Of a DNA stretch of 21,042 bases, positions 9,725 through 20,455 are shown piece by piece. The stretch is from Pleurotus ostreatus/Saccharomyces cerevisiae fusant (lineage: Eukaryota; Opisthokonta), in contig JAMQCK010000508.1 of NCBI GenBank assembly GCA_024196135.1, positions 1-21,042 of the forward strand, read 5' to 3'. Every line of letters begins with the position of its first letter. Position 1 is the stretch's first letter. Under the pieces are notes generated by a model that saw only the letters and a list, made by a program, of their open reading frames with translations, searched no databases and was not told the DNA's origin. The position numbers were made by a program, and so were the translations under genes.

Positions 9725-10470
9725 ATCGAGAGATCATCCAAAGCCATTTAGTTCGAGCAGGAAGGATAGGAAGGTTTAGAGCCAGGATGAGCATTCAAGA
9801 CGCTCAAGAAAGGTGACAAAAATTCGAGGAAGAGGGTGTTGGACCAGCAACGCGGAAAGGGGACAACTAGTCTCCAGAGAAAGCGTGTGACGAGAAGCAT
9901 AACGACAAGGCGTCGAGGTGCCCGGGAGTGAAAGAAGTTGATAGTGTCGCGCGTTGACAGCCGCAGAACTCTTGAAGATGAAATGTGCACTCTTTAGGTC
10001 GGATAGCGCCGGGCCTTCGGAGCCGCTGACTTGAGGATCCTTGGGCGTTCCGGATAAGTTGAGGGAGGGCGGGCGTCCCGCCAGGCTGCGACTCGGGAGT
10101 GGATGGAGATGCATGACTCACATGAATCGATGAGTCAGTCGCGACACGATGAGTTGAAGGAGAAGGCGCACATCGAGATCGAGGAAGTAGAGCTGCTCAC
10201 GTCGTTGGTGAGGCGTCGGCTGCGCGGCAATGTCCTTTAAGTGCTTTCGGTAGATGAAAATCATAGCGCCGACAGATAAATTGATAGGATAGGCGAGCAC
10301 TGTGCTTGCACGAATCCGTCTCATAGGCAGGAGAAGTCGAGAAAGTTGTCGTCTCGGCTTGTAGCGTCAACAAGGCGATGCCGGACCTGCGCCGACTCGC
10401 ATCTTCAGCAATGGCGATATTCGAGTACACGGGTGGGTCGTAGCGTTCTCCGAAACGGACGGCCAAGAGA
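9725..10470 (-). pseudogene. Probable relic of a STE3-type pheromone receptor
   Basis: Read on the minus strand, several segments fall in the order expected for a fungal STE3 seven-helix receptor. YDPPVYSNIAI stands where APVWCDI is usual. RASTVLAYPINLSVGAMIF, then HQRREQLYFLDLDV and LLLQLIV...THRF, match the fourth helix region with its KRR..DL and HRF landmarks. SSAAVNARHYQLLSLPG stands where N..RYFRLM..A is usual, and LNAHPGSKPSYP where LN.TA.P.YPW is usual. Introns with good ends (e.g. GTGAGT at 10122) link some pieces. The hydrophobic fifth helix between HRF and NARHY is missing, and the last segments lie in different frames, so I read this as a decayed gene. The match is by eye to remembered family features; a chance resemblance is possible. 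Confidence 0.35.
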
Positions 10471-11063
10471 GAGCGAGGAGACCGAGGACACCATGAGCTT
10501 AAACGTAGAGAGGAGACCGCTCGCTTTGAGTCAGGTATTGAGTCGGCGCGAGTCGGCGGGATGTTGGTGGATAGTGTTGTTCAGCATTATTCAGCGCGCG
10601 CGGGACGAGCCGACGCTCTGCACAGTGAGAGTCAGAAACCTAACGGGGCTGAAGAAGAATGATAGCGTGAGTGTAAGATTCAGTTCAATACAAGGATCCC
10701 AGATGTAGCCACTCACAATGCGAGCAGTGATCGAGGCGGCAGACGCTCCGTTAGGCCTGTCTCGCGAGATTTGAGTTGGGAGAGGCGTTTGGTGGATCGA
10801 GGATATATCGTAGATCTTCAGCGTGCCAACGAAGAACTTCTCCAATGACGATTACCCAGGGTTCCCCGCGGACTGAAAGAGCGAGAACAAAGGGATTGAT
10901 AATTATGGCGAGCCACGCGAGAGGTCTGGAACATCCGGCCTGAAGTAGCCGGTTGATGTTTCTCCGCGCCCCTTGCCGCGCCCGGAACCAACTGGCTCGC
11001 ATGCTTCCTCATCTTTCGACATCCATGATGATAAATCCCGCTCGGAAACATCGCGATCGCTCT
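10471..11063. other. Region upstream of the OYE gene, possibly containing the 5' part of the receptor relic
   Basis: On the minus strand a well-formed intron (GTGAGT...CTTCTTCAG, about 10712-10650) and hydrophobic stretches such as LAWLAIIINPFVLALSV (near 10900) suggest that N-terminal exons of the receptor relic may lie here. I could not chain them to the segments below 10470. The plus strand holds only the OYE promoter. Confidence 0.25.
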
Positions 11064-11073
11064 GGATAAAAAG
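11064..11073 (+). promoter_or_regulatory. TATA-like element of the OYE gene
   Basis: GGATAAAAAG sits about 50 bp before the ATG at 11118 and only about 15 bp before an upstream in-frame ATG at 11082. Transcription starting about 30 bp downstream of it would miss the upstream ATG, which supports 11118 as the start. Confidence 0.4.
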
Positions 11074-11117
11074 GCGAGACGATGGGTGGAGACTCACAAC
11101 AGCGATCTCCCCCAATC

Positions 11118-12408
<1,291 letters not shown>

Positions 12409-12558
12409 AGCGCATTGGGCGAAGCTTAAGAGCAGATGTATTTTGTCAGTGATAGACTCAAGTCATGATTGAATTCTTCACGCCAACTCCGTGATGCTTG
12501 CCATATTCAGCGCTCGAAGTTATCGATGAATCATTATTTTAACTCCTCGAGTCCGAGC

Positions 12559-13355
12559 ATGCGACAAGACGAAGAGCTTTCGGAAGAGCCAGCTCCTCGA
12601 GTATTGGTTGTAAAAGAGCGCTTTTGACGCCGATAGTGCCGCCGCCGTCGACGGCCCTTCCGACGATGCAGCTCGATCTCCACATGTCAGCGAGGCGCAC
12701 TCGAGGCACGACGACATGGATGCAGACATTGCAGCCGCAGTCGACACTGATGGCGACCTCGATGCCGTCCTTCATCAGACGCTACTCGCGTTGCTGTTGG
12801 CTCTCCGGCAGGCCCGCGCATCACATACTTGGACATAGCCTCGCGTACGTCTATCAATGTGGATGGTGAGGTTGACGAGTCGAGATGTGAGGGTCGCAAG
12901 CGCCTTCATGCCCAGAGTCCGCTGTCGGTGCTGCTTCTTCAGCAGACCTTGTCGTGGAGGATGCGGAAGGCGAGGACGACGACGACGAGCTACTTGCTGC
13001 TATAGACGCCTACCATCGCACGCGGAAGGTAAGTATCAGCTCCTGTTCCGGACGAATTAAACCGACACAGCGCCTGGTGAGCGAGCATCATATATACCGG
13101 TACCGGCGTGAGCGACTTTGACTTCGAACGGGAAGATCACTTGTATTATCATTGGGTGGCCGATTCTGGCCAGGGGACAGAAGAAGGGCGCTAGTAAACT
13201 TTGCAGAAGGCAGCTGGCGCAGTCGACGTGCAGAAAAAGAGAGGCGATGGTTCCTCTTGCGGTGTGAACAGGCAGGCTACAAGCGGCGCATACGAGCGCA
13301 CATGTATTCGCTGCTCGAACGCAGCCCGCTTCGAGAACAGGATCGTCCAGAGTGA
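12559..13355 (+). pseudogene. Frameshifted gene for an acidic protein of unknown family
   Basis: Coding-like pieces lie in order on the plus strand but in different frames. The first is MRQDEELSEEPAPRVLVVK from ATG 12559. After a one-step frame change in an A-rich word near 12612 comes SAFDADSAAAVDGPSDD..., continuing to DMDADIAAAVDTDGDLDA. After a second change near 12770 comes VAVGSPAGPRITYLDIAS... then, across a normal intron (GTGAGG...TTCTTCAG, 12867-12942), ADLVVEDAEGEDDDDELLAAIDAYHRTRK closed by GTAAGT at 13030. A basic segment (RRAEKERRWFLLRCEQ..., ending RPE before TGA 13353-13355) may be the last exon. The strongly acidic, Ala/Asp-rich composition is not what random GC-rich DNA gives. 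Two internal frame breaks point to a decayed gene, although very short introns or sequence errors cannot be excluded. I do not recognise the family. Confidence 0.4.
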
Positions 13356-13567
13356 GATCTTGCCATTGAGAGGTCGGCTCGAGTTCAAGACGCGCCATCG
13401 AAGCGCCAGTCACGATACATCATTCGCATTTCCAGATTACGCGAGAGTTTGCGGCGATCAGTCTTGCGTCACGGAAATCCTGCGATATACAGAGATTTGA
13501 AGTGTGGTGTAGTATTTTTGTTTGAACTGCCAATATTCGATATCGAGTGCATAGCTTGACAATCGGA

Positions 13568-14064
13568 CTATTCGAAGCCTTGACGGCGCATGAGAGCTCG
13601 TAGTGATTGGCACGCGAGCGTCATTGTAGGGCCAAACTGGTCTTTAAGACATGAGAAAGTCATCCCAGAACCCGACGAAGGATTATCGATCTGGACCAAT
13701 CCTGCTTCCGCGTGGGTGAAGAAGGTGTGAATATCGGCTAGGAGAGAAGCTTGACGATGAGGGTCGGCAAGGAGCATATGATGCAGATTCTTTACTTGGC
13801 CGTGCCGAAGTTCGCAGCCGTGAGAGCCGGCAGGAAGATAGACATGGACGAGCGCGATCTTGCTTGCTAGATACTGTGTAGTGTCAGATATAGATAGGCT
13901 CAATTGCGCTCACTGTTGAAGTGTTGAACGGCGGCGAGTGAGGAGGGACAGTTCACAAGTGCATCGTCGTCCTTAAAAAGAAACAAAGATATCGATTCTA
14001 GTTTGTGGCGTTGTGTGGCGCTATGTGGCGCACACATGCGTAAGCCTCGGATGTCCGAGGACAT
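13568..14064 (-). CDS. Possible small protein of 149 aa, unknown function
   Basis: Exons 14064-13914 and 13866-13568 join in phase across a 47-nt intron (GTGAGC...TATCTAG) with a CTGAC branch-like site, giving 149 aa from ATG (MSSDIRGLRMC...). The middle contains FKDDDALVNCPSSLAAVQHFN and the second exon HVYLPAGSHGCELRHGQVKNLHHML, with many His residues and no signal peptide or membrane segment. Composition is plausible for protein, and the second frame is open for about 110 codons. No family is recognised, so this may be a chance frame or a relic. It would be divergent from the ATG1 gene, sharing the 14065-14305 spacer. Confidence 0.35.
14045..14060. promoter_or_regulatory. Perfect inverted repeat upstream of ATG1
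   Basis: CCTCGG-atgt-CCGAGG is a perfect 6-bp palindrome with a 4-base spacer, about 245 bp before the ATG1 start. CGG/CCG ends are typical of sites for dimeric zinc-cluster (Zn2Cys6) regulators, so a binding site is possible. It also overlaps the start of the doubtful minus-strand gene. A chance occurrence cannot be excluded. Confidence 0.25.
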
Positions 14065-14305
14065 GCATAATTGGTGATGTTCAAGGCGCAATGTTGCACT
14101 TCTTGAACTTGGTCCCTTCCCTCATCTTCCCGTCATCTTTAGAGCGTTCTAAGACTTATAGCAACCACAAATACCAGCTCTTTCAGCGCGGAGTCTCCGC
14201 CTTCACAGAGAGCCTCTTTCGGTTCGACTCAGGCGCTGCGCCACCGCGCCTCGAGGCCGCGCGCCCGACGCTCAGCCACCACTCAGCAACTTGAACGCGA
14301 CCATC

Positions 14306-17300
14306 ATGGACAGAGACGTTGAAGAGGACAAGATCAAGCCGTACGTCGTCACCGGGCACCTCGGCAAGGGCAGCTTCGCCGTCGTCTACAAGGGGTACAA
14401 TGAGGTGCGTCGCCCGTACTTCCCCCAGTCCCGTCACTCACACCGCGCCCCAGGACACGCACAAGCAGGTCGCGATCAAGACCGTCAAGCGCGAAACGCT
14501 GGGCACGGGCAAGCTGCTCGACAATCTGCAGCTCGAGATCGACATCCTCAAGTCCCTATCCCACCGCCACATCACCCGCCTCCTCGATATCATCGTGCGT
14601 ACCATCCCCACGCATCAAACCCCTCTCTTATCCTCCTCTAGCGTGCACCGAAGAACATCTACCTCATCATGGAGTACTGCGCCGGCGGCGACCTCACCAA
14701 CTACATCAAGAAGCGCGGCCGCGTCGACGGCCTCGAGTACACACCCCTCCCGACCCCCGACAACCCTCACCCTCAGCCACAATACTACCCGCACCCCCCA
14801 TCCGGCGGGCTCGCCGAGCTCGTCGTCCGCTCCTTCCTCCGCCAACTCGCCCGCGCGCTCAAGTTCCTGCGCCACCGCAAGCTCATCCATCGCGATATCA
14901 AGCCGCAGAACCTGCTTCTGCATCCGGCTGGCGAGGACGAGTTCAAACGCGGCCACCCCCTCGGCGTGCCCGTGCTCAAGCTCGCGGACTTTGGCTTCGC
15001 GCGTAGCCTGCCGAACGCGATGATGGCGCAGACGTTGTGTGGGAGTCCGTGAGTCGCATCTTCCTCTATCTACCCTCTTTCTCTTCCCTTCTCTTTCTTC
15101 CTCCGCCCCCTACGCTTCGCTCCCATGCACCCCTCTCTTCCCCTTCTCTTCACTTGCTAAACCCCCTCCAGCCTCTACATGGCCCCCGAGATCCTCAAAT
15201 ACGAGCCCTACGGCCCCAAAGTCGACCTCTGGTCCACCGGCGCCGTCCTCTACGAGATGGCCGTCGGCAAGCCGCCCTTCCGCGCGCAGAACCACATCGA
15301 GCTGATAAACAAGATCGAGAAGTCGAAGGGGATCAGGTTTCCGGATGAGGAGCCGCAGGTGAGCGATGCGCGAAGCTATTGTCTTTAGAGAGAATGTACC
15401 GAGTTAAGATCTTCGTCAGACCGGGAAGAACGCCGAAGCGCAGCCAGTACCGCAGGATATCAAAGATTTGATTCGTGCGCTGTTGAAGCGGCTGCCTATT
15501 GAGGTGAGCGTCGTACTTTAACATCGTCGTGAAGATCGGGAACGAAAGTAGGCTGACTAATCATCCTCAGCGCGCCGATTATGAACAGTTCTTCAGCAGC
15601 CCCGCGATGCAGAACAGCAAGTTCCCAAGGCCAGAGGCGCCGAAGGAGGCGCCGGATGCCGAGGGTGAGTGGCTTCAGTACCGCATCTTATCATGAACCA
15701 TCTCTCTTCATTGTTTCCCTTCCCCTCCTCGCCGCTTCTTCCCGTGATCAGTACTTTGTACACCCTTGAGAGAGAATTCGCTCCCCCCTGAACCTCCTCC
15801 AAACATGGCGCTCATCCCTCCCATTGCAGACCGCGATACACCTGCATGGACCGGCTCCGTCCCCGACCATCACAAGGTCATCCCACCGGAAGTGCTCGAC
15901 CCGAAAGCGATGATCCCGCCAAGCAAGTTCAACTTCAGGCGGCAGTCCTTAGTCGGGAGAGATGATGCGGATACTTACGGGGCGAGAGGGTACGCGGAGA
16001 CTGCTCGAGCGACTGCAGGGTAAGTACCTTCGTATGAGCCCTCGTCCACTGCATGAGGGCGAACTTCATGATGCGCAACGAGCCTGCATGTGATGTCACG
16101 AGCGTTGGCGATATGCAATCATAGTCCATTGATATGCGACAAACCTTCACAAGCCAAACGAGCTCAGCTAACCTTCTGTCAATAGTTCAGCGACGCCTCC
16201 AGACCTTGAATCGCCCGCGGAACCCTCGCTACCACCACGTCGACCACCAAACTCAGAGCCCGTCGACGCATCAAGCGCAGAGGCGGAGGAGTACGTCCTC
16301 GTCGACGACACGCGGGCGCTTGAGTTCGACAGAGCTGTTGACCGTAAGTCCATCTCGAGCCTCTTGTTCTTTTCCCCGTAATCTGCCTCATCTCATCGCA
16401 GAAATCCGCGATCCTCAACGACGACCATCACAGCAAGGTCGACAATTACATGCACGGCGAGTATCGACGTACGGCGTGCCGCAGGACATAGGGAGGAAAA
16501 CTTCGATGGGAGAGCGGAGATCGTCGGGAGGGCTCCAGCAACGTCCAGAGCATCGACGCTCCTCGACGTATAGCGGGCAGGGTACGCCGCAGATGGGCTC
16601 GCCGGTGCTGGACGAGGATCCGTCGGCGGAGTTCTTGCAGGAGCGGCCGAGTACGAGGGGTAAGTGCTTGATCATCCGCCTGGCGGGTCTGATTCGAGTA
16701 CATGAGCTGACTACCAAGCAGTGAATACGACCTTCCCTCCGCCACCCAATCAAGGCATCCCCCCACCGTCTTCCGGGGGATCGAGTCCCTCACGTGCGGC
16801 GGCAAGCGCCCTCAATCGTGCTCTCAGCATCGCCAGCAAGAAGCTCTTCGGCACGACCTCACGATCACCATCAGACTACGCGCAAGCATCCCCTTCTCGC
16901 TCTCCCTCCGACAACGTACTCGCTTCACCACCGAGCGACGCGGACGTCGCATCGTCTCCTAGAAGAGCACAGATCCTGCGCAATACGGACGAGGATCGTG
17001 ATCCGAGAGAAGACGCGCTGCTGGAGAGACTCGAGGTGCTCGCGCAGAAGACGGAGGTGCTGACGCATTGGGCGGACGAGATGTACAGGTTCGCGCAGGA
17101 GATGATGCAGAGTGAGTCGTTCCTCCGCTTTTTCTAGAAGCTGTCGAGCTTACATGATCTTCTTAGATCCGTCGAAGAAACGGGACGCAAAGTCTGAGGC
17201 CGAGTATGAAGCGGTATGGTTAGGATTGGCCAGCAAGAGCGAGCGAAGGCTTGACCTACTGCAGGTCACCTGCGTCGCCGTCTACCTACTCTTGATGAGC

Positions 17301-17994
17301 TTTGCTCAGAAGGGCATCGATGAGCTGCGACGGCATCAAGAGGAGATGCTCGAGGATCATCCCGACGCCGATTACATCGTCAGCGAGGGGTTCGACGATG
17401 GTGAATTACTCTTCGTTCCTCCGGTCGATGGCTCCCTTCTGACCTTTAGCAAGCACTGTGCTGGTTCCGCGATCGCTTCTTGAAATGCCACGAGCGCGCG
17501 AAGCTGGTCAAGACCTGGTTGCCCGCAAACTACAACGGACCCAAGACTTGGCTGGATCAGCTCGTCTACGACAGAGCGCTTGCGCTGGTATGTTGACTTC
17601 TTCTTGTTGATATCTAGCTAACTCCGCTATTAGAGTCGTACGGCCGCTCACAAGGAGCTTCTCGACCAAGCGAAAACACCCGACGAATGCGAGAAGCTCT
17701 ACGAGGAGTCGCTTTGGTGCCTCTACGCGCTGCAAGACGAGCTTCTGCAGACGGGCAACGCGCTCTTGCGGGAGGACAGCGAGACGGTAGCGACCTGTGA
17801 GTTTCTCACCGCGTCCATGTTGAAAATTTCTACTGATCTACCTTGTAGGGATCAAACGTACGAAGCTACGTCTGGTGCGCTGCCGCGCGCGCATGAAGAT
17901 GAATGACCGAGACCGCATGAACGATGTGAGGGCAGACGAGAACCTCTCGGACGCGCCTCGCGTACCAGCACCGTGGGATGCGCCTACGACCTAA
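14306..17994 (+). CDS. ATG1: Serine/threonine-protein kinase ATG1 (autophagy initiation)
   Basis: Fourteen exons join in phase: 14306-14404, 14454-14594, 14642-15048, 15172-15358, 15420-15503, 15571-15664, 15830-16019, 16186-16343, 16402-16659, 16722-17111, 17167-17400, 17454-17587, 17634-17796, 17849-17994, giving 894 aa (920 if exon 7 starts at 15752). The kinase domain begins [18 protein letters not shown] gives Lys42, with the alpha-C Glu near 61. A Pro-rich insert at about 110-137 precedes HRDIKPQN (Asp165), ADFGFA (DFG 196-198) and TLCGSPLYMAPE, where Thr211 matches the activating site of yeast Atg1. The disordered middle holds [21 protein letters not shown] and EEYVLVDDT, an Atg8-interacting YVLV motif. 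The C-terminus carries the tandem MIT-type region that binds Atg13: [74 protein letters not shown] and the ending [15 protein letters not shown]. The protein should act at the phagophore assembly site and start autophagy under TORC1 control. All catalytic residues are present. Confidence 0.95.
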
Positions 17995-18148
17995 GGCATA
18001 TGGACTACTTATCTAACTTCAACCTGCTACCACATCTTCATCGTCTTCTGCTTTTAATTATGGGACATGCGCACGCTATTACTCTATGACCATTCGTTTC
18101 TTCAATGTATGCCAGGAATTTTACAAGTTATATGACGAAGCTACACAT

Positions 18149-20039
18149 TCAGTTGGATATACCGAAGTCTTCAAAATCAAGGATGAGCGGGATGGTCTTT
18201 GTGATTGAGTGCTTCCCAGCCCGCAGAGCAACTTCCGAGAGGATGGTCCTATGTGCACGCGGTGTCGCATCGGGCATGTACGACGTGCGAAGGTACACCT
18301 GGCTTCGCCCACCGGAAAGGATATTCGTGAGATCGAAGAAAATGACCGGCTGCCTGACCAGTGGTGGTTTCACGGCTTTCCGTCGCGGTGCGAGCGCCTC
18401 GATGATCTGCTCCCTGATCATGGAGAACGCGGTGATGATGAAAAATCGCGTGGAGCTGCAGATGAAGAACGTGTCGTCGAGGGAGATAGCACCTAGAGCA
18501 GCCGTTAGAACTATGACATGCGTGGATGAATCGAGCGACGTGCCATGAAGACCCCACGGCCCGGCTTCTCGACAGCAAGTCTCTCGATGTATAGGGTAGT
18601 GCAGTCGTTGGCAGCTACCCGAGCAGTAGTACACCTCCGCGCATGGACAAACTCGCACTGACTCATTATGAGGTCCCTGCATAATAATCAGACATCTGGA
18701 TATATAGAATAGCAACGATACATACCATCCCCTCGTTATAACACGGTGTGGACTTTTTCCATTCCTTCAGATCGTGCGACTGTCGATATAGCTCTCGAGC
18801 GGCGTCTGAGATGGTCGCGATGCTTGTCCAAGACACCTCAGTCGGCGGTATGGGCTTGAGCCTCGGCATGAGCTTCGTAGGATGACGGCGAATGAAGGCG
18901 CGGAGAACCCGCGCCTGATAAAGCCCCGCGCAGATGAAGTGGATGAAGCCGGCTATATGGCCATCAAGACGCGCCCCCTCCGACGCGCTCTGCTCGAGCT
19001 TGCGCAAGACATCGAAGACGCCCGCCTCCATCGCGCACGCGAGCGCCTTGTTGCTCGAAGCCGTTTGGCATAGAACATCGAGCAGGTGAACGGCGAGGAG
19101 CGCACCCTCACGGGTATCAACGGTGTCCAGGCAGCGCGTAGCACCTGCGACGACGGCGAAAATAGCTTTTCCTGGGATACGCGCGCGTTTGAACTCCGGC
19201 ATACTGACGAGATTGATCATGAGATTGAAGTGATCCACCCAGATCTGCTGTTGGATAGGGAAGTCCATGAAGGCCGGCTTGTCCGGTAGACGGACGAGAT
19301 AGTTCGTGTGCTGAGCCATGACGGTGTAGGCTGTGTGCTGACCACCTAGAGCCCGGCGTAGATGGTTGACAAAGAGCGTGTGATCGTCACCAGAGGGGGA
19401 CTTGTCCTTGCGGACAAGGATATGATGGAGTGATTCCATGAGACTGATCGGCATGCCCACGGTCTCGAGAGCGTCTGGTTCCGACGCAGCGATATACTGG
19501 GGAAAGCGGAGCCATAAATCGATGAGGTGCGTGACGAGGACGGGATGCGCTTGAAGGAACACATTCGCATCCGGCGTGCCCTCTAGGCTCATCATGAAGT
19601 ACGCCCGGATGATTCTACGCACTTTCGATCCGCCGTCGGGCAAGGTTGGACGGTGGAGTGGAGGGTGTAGGGTGACTGCCCATCGGATGATATGAGGCCA
19701 CAACGCCCGCATTGACGTCAAGGGCACCGTGCTTGTCATCCTATCGTCGCGTCCGGCACTCGATATGGCCCCGAAGGCTTCGAAAGATAGACCAATGATG
19801 TCCAGAACCTCGATATTCTGCTCCATGATACTGTGTATGACCGGGTCCGACGAGAGACTGGAGAAGGCGGTGCGGTTCGGTTTCTCGAGAATGCCAACCA
19901 GTTTCTTCAGCGTCTTAGAGTAGTTGTACCCTGGTGGGAATGGATCTATATCGCAAAGCTGGTCCGCGAGCGATATGAGCAATTGAAGCTCTTCTCTCTC
20001 GCGCTTGAGTCGGGCACTGATTCGCCTGGAGTCTTCCAT
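18149..20039 (-). CDS. MYND zinc-finger protein, tandem copy 1 (complete)
   Basis: Three exons (20039-18726, 18676-18544, 18492-18149) give 596 aa. The first 438 residues are a largely helical, repeat-like region (e.g. LLAVHLLDVLCQTASSNKAL) of the kind seen before MYND fingers in many basidiomycete proteins. The finger lies around 433-472: CYNEGM, VCPCAEVYYCSGSCQRLHYPIHRETC, with the YC-x3-C-x7-H-x3-C half intact. The first pair lacks the usual C-x2-C spacing (Ser430/Cys433), and the third cysteine is shifted (C-P-C). MYND fingers mediate protein contacts, so a scaffold or regulatory role is inferred. The C-terminal 110 residues (AISLDDTFF... to DFGISN) are shared with the neighbour. The second intron has a GC donor (GCACGT) with a perfect TTCTAAC branch site. 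An extra 5' exon is possible: GTGAGT near 20100 and a TATAG acceptor just before the ATG would form an intron. Confidence 0.75.
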
Positions 20040-20455
20040 GATGCTATACCCATATTAGTATGACTATCGATGTCATTTGAAGGTCCATCTTTCTACTCAC
20101 ATCGCGGCCACAAGATGAGGGAAGACGGCAAGTCACCTTGCTCGGGCGGTCTCTTGCAGACCCTTTGTTCTCCGTCCTTCACAATACATACGTCCAAACA
20201 ACGCTTGACCTACCTCAGTTCGAACCCTGATCCTGCCTCGCGAGCAAGGTGTCAGCCGGGCGCAGCTGGCACTGCATCTGATTCAATCAGGCGTGGATTT
20301 CAACACGCTTTCTAGGTCCGGAATCCGGGGCGATTATTTCGATCTGTCGCGCCAGACTTCGATCTATCGGGAAAGCATTGAGAACCCTTGACATTATCAG
20401 CCTAATTACAGTATCGTCGAATGGCTCTCGAGAAAGGGGTCTACTTAATGCAAGA
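20040..20455. other. Spacer between the two tandem MYND genes
   Basis: This 416-bp stretch holds the 3' end of copy 2 and the promoter of copy 1. No TATA box or gene is clear. A candidate 5' leader intron of copy 1 (minus strand, about 20100-20044) has GTGAGT, an ACTAAT branch-like site and a TATAG acceptor. Upstream of it the frame LAVFPHLVAAI runs into the start without an ATG. Confidence 0.35.

Noticed and set aside
11082..11117. Upstream ATG adding 12 residues to the OYE protein
   Set aside because: It lies only about 10-15 bp after the TATA-like element, so it is probably not in the mRNA.
18105..18548. Plus-strand frames across the MYND gene
   Set aside because: Antisense shadows of the MYND exons, with no supporting features.
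20215..20232. GTTCGAACC, resembling a tRNA T-loop/B box
   Set aside because: No 5-bp T-stem with a 7-base loop, no A box, and no acceptor or anticodon stem at the right distance.
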